Shown here: positions 8,825 to 16,597 of the stretch, in pieces
Numbering within the stretch: the stretch's first letter is position 1
Layout: each line of letters begins with the position of its first letter
Assembly (NCBI RefSeq): GCF_000014805.1
Contig: NC_008570.1
Coordinates: forward strand, 3,415,001-3,479,000
Direction of reading: 5' to 3'
Length of the DNA: 64,000 nucleotides
Origin: Aeromonas hydrophila subsp. hydrophila ATCC 7966
GTDB taxonomy: Bacteria; Pseudomonadota; Gammaproteobacteria; Enterobacterales; Aeromonadaceae
The notes under the pieces: model-generated
Databases searched by the model: none
Told to the model about the DNA's origin: nothing
The model's input: the letters and a program-made list of their open reading frames with translations, nothing else
Made by a program: the position numbers and the translations under genes

Positions 8825-9667
8825 TCAGCTGCCGCGTCGGGCCAGAAAGGCGAGCTTCTCAAACAGATGCAGGTCCTGCTCGGTCTTGAGCAGGGCGCCG
8901 TAGAGGGCGGGCACCAGTTTGCCTGGCTCGCGGGCACGCATCGCCTCGGGGGCAATGTCATCGGCCAAGAGCAACCGGATCCAGTCCAGCAGCTCCGAGG
9001 TGGACGGCTTCTTGCGCAGCCCCTCTACCTCGCGCAGCTCGAAGAAGAGATCCATCGCCTCACCGAGCAGGCTCTCCTTGAGGTCGGGGTAGTGGAGCTT
9101 GACGATGGCCTGCATCTCGGCCTTGTCGGGGAAGCGGATGTAGTGGAAGAAGCAACGGCGCAGGAAGGCGTCCGGCAGCTCCTTCTCGTTGTTGGAGGTG
9201 ATGATGACCACCGGCCTCTGCTGGGCCTTGACTCGCTCACCGGTCTCGTAGACGTCGAACTCCATCCGATCCAGCTCCTGCAGCAGATCGTTGGGGAACT
9301 CGATGTCCGCCTTGTCGATTTCATCGATGAGCAGCACCGGGCGCTGGTCGGCGGTGAAGGCCTGCCACAGCTTGCCACGACGGATGTAGTGGCTGATCTC
9401 CCCTACCCTGGGGTCGCCGAGCTGGGAGTCGCGCAGCCTGGCCACCGCATCATATTCGTAGAGCCCCTGCTGGGCCTTGGTAGTGGATTTGATGTGCCAG
9501 GCAATCAGCTCGGTGCCCAGATGGCGAGCCACCGCTTCGGCCAGCTCGGTCTTGCCTGTGCCGGGTTCCCCTTTGATAAGCAAAGGTTTTTCCAGCACGA
9601 TGGCAGCATTGACCGCCATCTTGAGCGATTCAGAGGCGAGATAGCGATCGCTTCCTGCAAATCCCAT
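8825..9667 (-). CDS. MoxR-family AAA+ ATPase
   Basis: This 280-residue AAA+ chaperone has Walker A GEPGTGKTEL, Walker B VLLIDEIDKAD, sensor 1 VIITSNNEKELPDAFLRR with its arginine finger, and a helical lid. It is the first gene of a pair with the VWA gene. The ATG at 9667 was preferred to the one 9 bases upstream because AAAGGA abuts the upstream ATG but lies 9 bases before the chosen one. Known MoxR/VWA pairs remodel enzymes or metal centres; here the target is unknown. Confidence 0.9.
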   Translation of the reverse strand: MGFAGSDRYLASESLKMAVNAAIVLEKPLLIKGEPGTGKTELAEAVARHLGTELIAWHIKSTTKAQQGLYEYDAVARLRDSQLGDPRVGEISHYIRRGKLWQAFTADQRPVLLIDEIDKADIEFPNDLLQELDRMEFDVYETGERVKAQQRPVVIITSNNEKELPDAFLRRCFFHYIRFPDKAEMQAIVKLHYPDLKESLLGEAMDLFFELREVEGLRKKPSTSELLDWIRLLLADDIAPEAMRAREPGKLVPALYGALLKTEQDLHLFEKLAFLARRGS

Positions 9668-9745
9668 AACGTCCATTCCTTTGACGATGAGAGACCTTTT
9701 TGAGATCGAGGCCTCAATAAGAAAGAATAAGCTCTATATCTTGTA

Positions 9746-9760
9746 ATAACATATTGTTAT
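9746..9760. promoter_or_regulatory. palindrome upstream of cysK (candidate LysR-type/CysB operator)
   Basis: ATAACA-TAT-TGTTAT is a perfect odd palindrome 75 bases upstream of the cysK ATG in an AT-rich promoter stretch. LysR-type regulators such as CysB bind AT-rich dyads at cys promoters, so CysB is a reasonable but untested candidate. Confidence 0.4.
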
Positions 9761-9834
9761 AACAAATCGTCACTTCTCATTCAGAAACCACAGGGTAATC
9801 TTGTTTCATCGCCGTAACAAACAGGGATAGCACC

Positions 9835-10803
9835 ATGAGCAAAATTTTTGAGGACAACAGCCAGACCATAGGTCACACCCCGCTGGTTCGTCTCAACCGT
9901 GTTACCAAGGGCCGCGTGCTGGCCAAGATTGAGAGCCGTAACCCGAGCTTCAGCGTCAAGTGCCGCATCGGCGCCAACCTGATCTGGGATGCCGAGAAAC
10001 GCGGCGTCCTGACCAAGGGCAAGGAGATCATCGAACCCACCAGCGGTAACACGGGTATTGCTCTGGCCTTCGTGGCCGCCGCCCGTGGCTATCCCATCAC
10101 ATTGACCATGCCGGCCACCATGAGCCTGGAGCGCCGCAAGCTGCTCAAGGCACTCGGCGCCAATCTGGTGCTGACCGAAGGGCCGCTCGGCATGAAGGGC
10201 GCCATTGCCAAGGCCAACGAGATCCTCGAATCCGAGCCGGGCAAATACGTGCTGCTGCAACAGTTTGAAAACCCCGCCAACCCGGAAATCCACGAGAAGA
10301 CCACCGGCCCCGAGATCTGGGATGCCACCGATGGTCAGGTGGATGTGTTCGTGGCTGGCGTCGGCACCGGCGGCACCATCACGGGTGTCTCCCGCTACCT
10401 GAAACAGACCAAGGGCAAGGCGGTGGTCTCCGTCGCCGTCGAGCCAAGCGAATCACCGGTGATCAGCCAGCGTCTGGCCGGCCTTGAAATCAAACCGGGA
10501 CCCCACAAGATCCAGGGTATCGGTGCCGGTTTCATCCCGGGCAACCTGGACCTGACCTTGCTGGACCGCGTCGAGCAGGTGAACAGCGATGACGCCATCG
10601 AGATGGCTCGCCGCCTGATGGAAGAGGAAGGGATCCTGGCCGGGATCAGCTCAGGCGCCGCCGTGGTGGCCGCAGCCCGCCTCGCCGAGCTGCCGGAGTT
10701 TGCCGACAAGACCATCGTCGTCATTCTGCCGAGCGCCGCCGAGCGTTACCTCTCCAGCGCCCTGTTTGCCGGGGTGTTCAGCGAGCAGGAACTCCAGCAA
10801 TAA
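9835..10803 (+). CDS. cysK: cysteine synthase A (O-acetylserine sulfhydrylase)
   Basis: CysK converts O-acetylserine and sulfide to cysteine and acetate with PLP in the cytoplasm. The 322-residue protein has the PLP lysine at K42 ([11 protein letters not shown]), the substrate loop [13 protein letters not shown] and the phosphate-binding [15 protein letters not shown]. The C-terminal SSGAAVVAA serine contacts the PLP ring. Length matches E. coli CysK (323). It is monocistronic, with its own terminator, just upstream of ptsHI-crr as in enteric genomes. Confidence 0.97.
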   Translation: MSKIFEDNSQTIGHTPLVRLNRVTKGRVLAKIESRNPSFSVKCRIGANLIWDAEKRGVLTKGKEIIEPTSGNTGIALAFVAAARGYPITLTMPATMSLERRKLLKALGANLVLTEGPLGMKGAIAKANEILESEPGKYVLLQQFENPANPEIHEKTTGPEIWDATDGQVDVFVAGVGTGGTITGVSRYLKQTKGKAVVSVAVEPSESPVISQRLAGLEIKPGPHKIQGIGAGFIPGNLDLTLLDRVEQVNSDDAIEMARRLMEEEGILAGISSGAAVVAAARLAELPEFADKTIVVILPSAAERYLSSALFAGVFSEQELQQ

Positions 10804-10825
10804 GTGATCGGATTATTTCAAAACA

Positions 10826-10853
10826 ACGGCGCTCCCAGGAGCGCCGTTTCTTT
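10826..10853 (+). terminator. intrinsic terminator after cysK
   Basis: The stem acggcgctcc/ggagcgccgt with a 2-base minimal loop is followed by TTCTTT. It starts 23 bases after the cysK stop. Confidence 0.85.
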
Positions 10854-10892
10854 ATGAGCTAGACTGAGCACTTGGCAGCGCCAGTCGACCCC

Positions 10893-10913
10893 TTATTTTT
10901 CGGGGTAAAATAA
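10893..10913. promoter_or_regulatory. Mlc/NagC-like inverted repeat upstream of ptsH
   Basis: TTATTTT-N7-AAAATAA is a perfect 7-bp inverted repeat with a GC-rich centre. ROK-family repressors Mlc and NagC bind AT-rich dyads of this shape, and Mlc represses ptsHI in E. coli. The assignment is inferred from shape and location only. Confidence 0.45.
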
Positions 10914-10946
10914 CAAGCAACCCAGCGACAAAAAAAGCAGACATTC

Positions 10947-10962
10947 TGTGATAAATCTCATA
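10947..10962 (+). promoter_or_regulatory. candidate CRP site upstream of ptsH
   Basis: TGTGA-N6-TCATA matches the CRP consensus TGTGA-N6-TCACA at 9 of 10 specified bases. It lies 34 bases downstream of the Mlc-like repeat. CRP activation of pts is known in E. coli. Confidence 0.5.
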
Positions 10963-11245
10963 TCCTGTGCCGCGTCACGAGGTGTTTGCCGACTAGGTAT
11001 CACAAAGTAACAAAGTGTTATTTTTCGTTATAAAATAATTTCAAGCCAGCATTGACGCGGCTTGTAGAGCGATAACAGAAAAGAGTTGAGGCAGACACCG
11101 AATACTGCACAGAAAATTGACCTGGATTAAACCATTGCAGGTCTGATTTCGTTACTTTACAACATATCCATACTGACACGGTGCGAGAAGGAAGCGTCAA
11201 AAGCGTCCCTCACACCAAAAAATATCAATAATATGGGGTGAAACC

Positions 11246-11503
11246 ATGTACGAGAAGTCTGTTGTTATTACTGCTGAAAACGGCCTGCACACCCGTCCGG
11301 CAGCTCAGTTCGTGAAAGAAGCCAAAGAATTCCAAAGCGAGATCACTGTGGTCTCCGGTGGCAAATCCGCCAGCGCCAAGAGCCTGTTCAAGCTGCAGAC
11401 CCTGGGCCTGACCAAAGGTACCAACGTGACCATCCAGGCCGACGGCCCGGACGCTCAGAAAGCCGTTGAGAAGCTGGTTGCCCTGATGGACGAGCTGGAG
11501 TAA
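11246..11503 (+). CDS. ptsH: HPr phosphocarrier protein
   Basis: HPr relays phosphate from enzyme I to sugar-specific EIIA domains in the cytoplasm. It has 85 residues, identical in length to E. coli HPr. His15 (NGLHTRPAA) is the phosphorylation site and Ser46 ([10 protein letters not shown]) is the conserved regulatory serine position. ATGGGGTGAAACC precedes the ATG as the ribosome-binding region. It is the first gene of ptsH-ptsI-crr, and codon use looks strongly optimised compared with neighbours, as expected for a highly expressed gene. Confidence 0.98.
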   Translation: MYEKSVVITAENGLHTRPAAQFVKEAKEFQSEITVVSGGKSASAKSLFKLQTLGLTKGTNVTIQADGPDAQKAVEKLVALMDELE

Positions 11504-11547
11504 TCCAGCTTTATTCCTCCCCCACAGTCGTTTTAATAGGAAGGATT

Positions 11548-13275
11548 ATGATATCTGGCATTCTTGCGTCCCCCGGTATCGCATTCGGCAAGGCGCTTCT
11601 TCTGAAAGAAGATGAAATCGTTATCAATCAGGGCAAAATTGCTGCCGAACAGATTGATGCCGAAATCAACCGCTTCCTCGAAGCCCGCACCAAGTCAGCC
11701 GCACAGCTGGAAGCCATCAAAGAGATGGCCGGTCGCACCTTCGGTGAAGAAAAAGAGGCCATCTTCGAAGGCCACATCATGCTGCTCGAAGATGAAGAGC
11801 TGGAAGGGGATATCAGATCCTTCATCAAAGACAACAAGGCCACCGCTGACAAGGCCATCTACGAGGTCATCGAGCAGTACGCGAAGATGATGGCCGAGCT
11901 GGATGACCCCTATCTGCGTGAGCGCGCCACCGACTTCCGTGACATCGGTACCCGTCTGGTCAAGAACGTACTGGGCATCGCCGTTGTCAACCTGAGCACC
12001 ATCGACGAAGAGGTGATCCTGGTCGCCAAAGACCTGACCCCGTCCGAAACCGCTCAGATCAACCTGAAATACGTGCTGGGTTTCGTCACCGACATCGGTG
12101 GCCGTACTTCCCACACCTCCATCATGGCCCGCTCCCTGGAGCTGCCGGCCATCGTGGGTACCAACGACATCACCGAGCGCGTCAAGAATGGTGACGTGCT
12201 GGTGCTGGACGCGATCAACAACCAGATCATCATCAATCCGACTGCCGAACAGCTGAACGAAGCCAAGCAATTCCAGGCCCAGTTCCAGGCCGAGAAAGAT
12301 GAACTGGCCAAGCTCAAAGATCTGCCTGCCATCACCCTCGATGGCCATCAGGTCGAAGTGTGCGCCAACATCGGTACCGTCAAGGATACCGAAGGTGCCA
12401 TCCGCAACGGCGCCGAAGGCGTGGGTCTGTACCGTACCGAGTTCCTGTTCATGGACCGTGACGCGCTGCCGACCGAAGACGAGCAGTTCAAAGCCTACAA
12501 AGAAGTGGCCGAAGCGATGCCGGATCAGCCGATCATCGTGCGTACCATGGACATCGGCGGCGACAAAGAACTGCCCTACATGAATTTCCCGAAAGAGATG
12601 AACCCCTTCCTGGGCTGGCGTGCCGTGCGGATCTTCTTCGATCGCGCCGACATCATGCACGCCCAGCTGCGGGCCATCCTGCGTGCGTCTGCCTTCGGCA
12701 AACTGCGCATCATGTTCCCGATGATCATCTCTGTCGAAGAGTTCCGCAGCCTGAAGGCTACCGTAGAGACGCTGAAAGCCGAACTGCGTGCCGAAGGCAA
12801 AGCCTTTGATGAATCCATCGAAGTGGGTATCATGATCGAGACCCCGGCCGCTGCCGTGATGGCTCATCATCTGGCCAAGGAAGTGGATTTCTTCAGTATC
12901 GGTACCAACGACCTGACCCAGTACACCCTGGCTGTCGACCGTGGTAACGAGATGATTTCCGCCATGTACAACCCGCTGTCACCCTCCGTCCTGACGCTGA
13001 TCAAGATGGTTATCGATGCATCCCACGCCGAAGGCAAGTGGACCGGTATGTGTGGTGAACTGGCTGGTGACGAGCGTGCCACCCTGCTGCTGCTGGGTAT
13101 GGGTCTGGATGAGTTCTCCATGAGCGCCATCTCTGTACCGCGTATCAAGAAGCTTATCCGCAACACCAACTTCGAAGATGTGAAGGCCATGGCTGATCAA
13201 GCGCTGAGCTTTGCCACCGCCGCCGAAATCGAAGCCTGTGTAGATAACTTTATTAAGCAGAAGGCAGTCTGCTAA
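11548..13275 (+). CDS. ptsI: PTS enzyme I (phosphoenolpyruvate-protein phosphotransferase)
   Basis: Enzyme I takes phosphate from PEP and passes it to HPr. The 575-residue protein matches E. coli EI in size. The active-site His is in [13 protein letters not shown] (near residue 189). The PEP-binding barrel follows with [15 protein letters not shown], the metal/PEP segment [20 protein letters not shown] and the catalytic cysteine in GMCGELAGD. It lies 44 bases after ptsH and 43 bases before crr, with AGGAAGGATT as its ribosome-binding site. Confidence 0.98.
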   Translation: MISGILASPGIAFGKALLLKEDEIVINQGKIAAEQIDAEINRFLEARTKSAAQLEAIKEMAGRTFGEEKEAIFEGHIMLLEDEELEGDIRSFIKDNKATADKAIYEVIEQYAKMMAELDDPYLRERATDFRDIGTRLVKNVLGIAVVNLSTIDEEVILVAKDLTPSETAQINLKYVLGFVTDIGGRTSHTSIMARSLELPAIVGTNDITERVKNGDVLVLDAINNQIIINPTAEQLNEAKQFQAQFQAEKDELAKLKDLPAITLDGHQVEVCANIGTVKDTEGAIRNGAEGVGLYRTEFLFMDRDALPTEDEQFKAYKEVAEAMPDQPIIVRTMDIGGDKELPYMNFPKEMNPFLGWRAVRIFFDRADIMHAQLRAILRASAFGKLRIMFPMIISVEEFRSLKATVETLKAELRAEGKAFDESIEVGIMIETPAAAVMAHHLAKEVDFFSIGTNDLTQYTLAVDRGNEMISAMYNPLSPSVLTLIKMVIDASHAEGKWTGMCGELAGDERATLLLLGMGLDEFSMSAISVPRIKKLIRNTNFEDVKAMADQALSFATAAEIEACVDNFIKQKAVC

Positions 13276-13318
13276 GATCGGCTGCAAACAGCGACAATCA
13301 TCTCTAGGAGCTTTTACT

Positions 13319-13828
13319 ATGGGTCTGTTTGATAAACTGAAGAAACTGGTTTCCGATGACAGTTCTGATACCGGCGGCATCGAAATTTTTGCCCCGCTGT
13401 CAGGCGAAATCGTACCGATCGAAGATGTGCCCGACGTAGTCTTCGCCGAGAAGATCGTCGGCGACGGCATCGCCATCAAGCCGGCTGGCAACAAGATGGT
13501 TGCTCCGTGCGACGGCACCATCGGCAAGATCTTCGAGACCAACCACGCGTTCTCGCTGGAATCCGACTCTGGTATCGAGCTGTTCGTTCACTTCGGTATC
13601 GACACCGTTGAACTGAAAGGCGAAGGCTTCAAGCGCATCGCCCAGGAAGGTCAACAGGTCAAGCGCGGTGACACCATCATCGAGTTCGATCTGGCCGTTC
13701 TGGAAGCAAAAGCCAAATCTACCCTGACTCCGGTGGTCATCTCCAACATGGACGAGATCAAAGAGCTGGTGAAGATGACGGGGGCCGTGACCGTGGGCGA
13801 GACCCCGGTGATCCGCATCAAGAAATAA
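13319..13828 (+). CDS. crr: EIIA-Glc, glucose-specific PTS component and regulator
   Basis: EIIA-Glc passes phosphate to the glucose EIIBC and, by its phosphorylation state, controls adenylate cyclase and inducer exclusion. It has 169 residues, the same as E. coli Crr. Both active-site histidines are present: His75 in TNHAFSLES and the phosphorylated His90 in ELFVHFGIDTVELKG. The N-terminal amphipathic helix MGLFDKLKKLV, which anchors the protein to membranes, is intact. CTAGGAGC precedes the start and a strong terminator follows. Confidence 0.98.
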   Translation: MGLFDKLKKLVSDDSSDTGGIEIFAPLSGEIVPIEDVPDVVFAEKIVGDGIAIKPAGNKMVAPCDGTIGKIFETNHAFSLESDSGIELFVHFGIDTVELKGEGFKRIAQEGQQVKRGDTIIEFDLAVLEAKAKSTLTPVVISNMDEIKELVKMTGAVTVGETPVIRIKK

Positions 13829-13860
13829 GGCCGCATGGGCCGAGCGCCCGTCGCCGCAAC

Positions 13861-13892
13861 AAAAAACCGAAGCCCTGGCTTCGGTTTTTTTA
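13861..13892 (+). terminator. terminator of ptsHI-crr (bidirectional)
   Basis: The stem aaaaaccgaagcc/ggcttcggttttt has a 3-base loop and a T7 run. It also fits as the terminator of the leftward diguanylate cyclase gene ending at 13907. Confidence 0.92.
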
Positions 13893-13906
13893 TGGGCGTT
13901 TTCCGG

Positions 13907-14869
13907 CTAGGCCCTGCCAAATACCACCCGGTTGCGGCCGTTGCTCTTGGCCTGATAGAGCGCCTTGTCCGCCACCAGCAACAGGCTGTCGATGCCCTGT
14001 CCCTCCTCCTGAGTGGCACAACCCAGACTCATCGTCAGGGAAAAGCTCTGCCCCTCCCACGTGACCACATGACCGACAAACTGCCGGCGCAACTGTTCGG
14101 CTCGCTCGACCACCTGTTCGGCATCCACCCCAGGCAGGATCAACAGAAACTCCTCCCCGCCCCAGCGGGCCAGATGCTCTGCAGGCTGCAGTTGCCGCGT
14201 CATGATGCGGGCCACCTCGCACAACGCCGCATCTCCGGCGGGATGGCCATAGCGATCATTGATCTGCTTGAAGTGGTCGATATCGCACAGGATCAGCGAG
14301 AAGGGCTCCCCCTGCAGCCAGAGCGCCTGCAACTGCTGGCCGGCGGCACGCCGATTGCCGAGCTCGGTCAGCGGATCGGTGCAGGAGAGCCGGCTCACCT
14401 CCTCTATCATGCAGTGCAGGTCGTGAATGTCACGCAGCGTCACTATGTGCCAGCCCGGCATGGCATCGGCCGTCAGCTGGGCCGTGATGGTAAACCAGCG
14501 CCGCTGGCCGTTCTTGCAGTAGAGACAGGCGCTCATCTCGGCCACCACCGCGCCGTTGGCCAGGCTGGTCATCACCGCCTGGTTCCAGCGCTCAATCGCC
14601 TGGGCCCTGCTCTCTTCATCGCGATAGACGGTGGCAAACCAGCTGGCCATGTCGGGCAGATCCGTCAGGTCGTAGCCCAGCTGAGTCACGAAGGCCCGGT
14701 TCACGAACCTGTGATGGCGGGCCGGGATCTCCGACAGTCGGGTGGGTATGCTGCCCAGCGTCTCGCTGCAGGCGGACTCCGAAATCAGGATCGGAAACGG
14801 GATCACGTCGAAGGAGCGAAACAGGATCTGCTGCAGCTCGGTCAGGATCACAGGATCGGTGATGTTCAA
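13907..14869 (-). CDS. PAS-GGDEF diguanylate cyclase
   Basis: It is predicted to make cyclic di-GMP in the cytoplasm. An N-terminal PAS-like domain (residues ~15-145) is followed by GGDEF (~150-320) with active site RWGGEEFLLILPG. There is no RxxD inhibitory site five residues upstream, so product inhibition is probably weak. I chose a TTG start at 14869 because GGGAG lies six bases upstream, whereas the upstream ATG lies inside the preceding gene. It follows a periplasmic-binding-protein gene by 61 bases in the same direction, suggesting a sensing module, although the cyclase itself has no membrane segment. Confidence 0.85.
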   Translation of the reverse strand: MNITDPVILTELQQILFRSFDVIPFPILISESACSETLGSIPTRLSEIPARHHRFVNRAFVTQLGYDLTDLPDMASWFATVYRDEESRAQAIERWNQAVMTSLANGAVVAEMSACLYCKNGQRRWFTITAQLTADAMPGWHIVTLRDIHDLHCMIEEVSRLSCTDPLTELGNRRAAGQQLQALWLQGEPFSLILCDIDHFKQINDRYGHPAGDAALCEVARIMTRQLQPAEHLARWGGEEFLLILPGVDAEQVVERAEQLRRQFVGHVVTWEGQSFSLTMSLGCATQEEGQGIDSLLLVADKALYQAKSNGRNRVVFGRA

Positions 14870-14930
14870 GGTAACTCCCTTACCAAGGTATCGTTCAAAG
14901 GTAAGTGAGCGCTGATCGCGGGTAAAGCGC

Positions 14931-15749
14931 TCATTGCGCGGCTCTGACCGCCTTGGTCGCAGCATTTTCTCCCGGCTGCCACTCCTGATAGGGGCCGTGA
15001 ATGCCGGAGTAGATCTTGTCGAGCTGACCGGAGGCTCTGAGCCGCTCGATGGACTGGGTCAGGAAGCGGTCGACCGCATCCCCTTTCGGCCCTTTGGGGA
15101 TGATGAACACATCGTCGAACTCGCCAAAATAGACCCGATGGATATTGGTCAGCCCCATCTTGCGCAGGGTGAAATCCGCCTCCTCCTGCGCCCACAGAAA
15201 GGCATCGATGCGGCCCCGGCTCAGCTTACCGAGGGATTGCTCGAGCGAGAGGGAGCGCTTGACCGAGAAGGGCCAGAAGTCGGTCACCCCCTCGATGAGC
15301 AGATCCCGCTTGGTGTACTCGTAGCCCAGCACCATGGCGGGAGTAATGGGCGCCGCACTGTTGCTGTAGAGCACGTGGGTCACCTTGCCAAAGGTCGCCG
15401 AGCTGAAGCGATAGGGCAGCATGGACTCGTCGATGTAGGGGTTGCGCAGCGCCGGCAGGTTGAAGTCCGCCTCCCCCACCACCACGCTGCGGGTGGCACG
15501 GGACATGGGGTAGACCATCACGCTCACCTCCACCCCGTCATCCAGCCCGGCGATGGCCTTGACCAGGTCGACGAAGGGACCTGTGCCGTTGGAATCGATG
15601 AGCCCCGGCAACAAACCAAGATAGACTGAAAAATGAGTCGGTCGGCCAGGTTCTGCCGCAGCCAATCGCTCCTCGTCGCCCCCCGTCATCCCCAGCAGCA
15701 TGGCGAGCAGCATCAAGCCTGCCAGCACGCCCACTCTCAGATGCTTCAT
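14931..15749 (-). CDS. periplasmic solute-binding protein, family 3-like (transporter/sensor)
   Basis: This 272-residue secreted protein has a signal peptide (MKHLRVGVLAGLMLLAMLLGM) and a bilobed SBP_bac_3-like body. Visible segments include a first lobe to about residue 120, DRFLTQSIERLRASGQLDKIY near the C-terminus (typical of amino-acid-binding relatives) and a terminal YQEWQPG. No permease or ATPase is adjacent. It precedes the diguanylate cyclase, so it may act as a ligand sensor rather than as a transporter. The start at 15749 was taken over an in-frame upstream ATG because the signal peptide begins there. Confidence 0.75.
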   Translation of the reverse strand: MKHLRVGVLAGLMLLAMLLGMTGGDEERLAAAEPGRPTHFSVYLGLLPGLIDSNGTGPFVDLVKAIAGLDDGVEVSVMVYPMSRATRSVVVGEADFNLPALRNPYIDESMLPYRFSSATFGKVTHVLYSNSAAPITPAMVLGYEYTKRDLLIEGVTDFWPFSVKRSLSLEQSLGKLSRGRIDAFLWAQEEADFTLRKMGLTNIHRVYFGEFDDVFIIPKGPKGDAVDRFLTQSIERLRASGQLDKIYSGIHGPYQEWQPGENAATKAVRAAQ

Positions 15750-15968
15750 GATGCAACCCCTCACCACCCTGGCCGGCATGGCCCTGTTGATCAGAAGCAT
15801 AGACTCGGCACCGAGTGTGTCGGACGAGTTGCAAATAAGATGTTAAAAAACACACCGAGATCAAGGTTTTGACACATCTGCGCGGTAACATGAAAAGGAA
15901 TGGTGCGGGGGCAGGATGCCCGATGCGACCACCCTTGATGCAATGTGAGCCCCGAGAAGGATATGAGC

Positions 15969-16514
15969 ATGTTGAAAAATACCGAACAACGTTATGGCAG
16001 CCTGAGCATAGGGCTGCACTGGTTGACCCTGCTGCTGATGATCGCCGTCTATGCGCTGATGGAGTTCAGGGACATCTTCCCCAAAGGGTCGGCCGGTCGC
16101 GACCTGATGAAGGAGTTTCACTTCATGGTGGGTCTGCTGATCCTGGCGCTGGTGGTCGTGCGCCTGCTGGTGCGCGTGGCTAGCCCCTCACCACGTATCG
16201 TGCCCGAGCTCTCCCCCCTGATGCTCACGCTGGCCAAGCTCGCCCACCTGGCGCTCTATGGCTTCCTGATCCTCACCCCGCTGCTGGGCTGGCTGCTGCT
16301 GAGCGCGGGCGGCAAACCCATCCCCTTCTTCGGCCTGGAACTCCCCGCCCTCATCGCCCCCGACGACGGCCTGAAGGGCACCATCAAGGAGCTGCACGAG
16401 ACGCTTGCCAACATTGGCTATGCCCTGATTGCCCTGCACGCGGCGGCAGCCATCTACCACCACCATGTGCTCAAGGACAACACCCTGACCAATATGCTGC
16501 CCGAACGCAAATAG
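15969..16514 (+). CDS. cytochrome b561 family protein
   Basis: This 181-residue inner-membrane di-haem b protein has four predicted helices. The likely haem-ligand histidines lie in SIGLHWLTLLL, MKEFHFMVGLL and ALIALHAAAAIYHHH. Bacterial b561 (CybB type) passes electrons from quinol to oxygen species or a periplasmic partner. The ATG at 15969 was chosen because GAAGG lies eight bases upstream; another in-frame ATG is 6 bases earlier. It is a single gene divergent from the binding-protein gene, with its own terminator. Confidence 0.88.
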   Translation: MLKNTEQRYGSLSIGLHWLTLLLMIAVYALMEFRDIFPKGSAGRDLMKEFHFMVGLLILALVVVRLLVRVASPSPRIVPELSPLMLTLAKLAHLALYGFLILTPLLGWLLLSAGGKPIPFFGLELPALIAPDDGLKGTIKELHETLANIGYALIALHAAAAIYHHHVLKDNTLTNMLPERK

Positions 16515-16540
16515 CCAGCGAGACGGGTTGCACACCAACA

Positions 16541-16571
16541 AGAAGGCCCCTTTGACAGGGGCCTTCTTGTT
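16541..16571 (+). terminator. bidirectional terminator between cybB-like gene and sbcC
   Basis: The stem agaaggcccc/ggggccttct with a 7-base loop is followed by TGTT. It separates the rightward b561 gene from the leftward sbcC end at 16598. Confidence 0.8.
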
Positions 16572-16597
16572 CATGGATGGTGAGGGATGACACACCG

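Larger units (their letters stand above)
10854..11245 (+). other. long leader/promoter region of ptsHI-crr
   Basis: No gene is visible in this 392-base AT-rich stretch. It contains a Mlc/NagC-like inverted repeat (10893-10913), a CRP-like site (10947-10962) and several AT-rich -10-like hexamers between 11020 and 11080, none of which I can pick confidently. The length fits the multi-promoter pts control region known from enterics. Confidence 0.6.
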
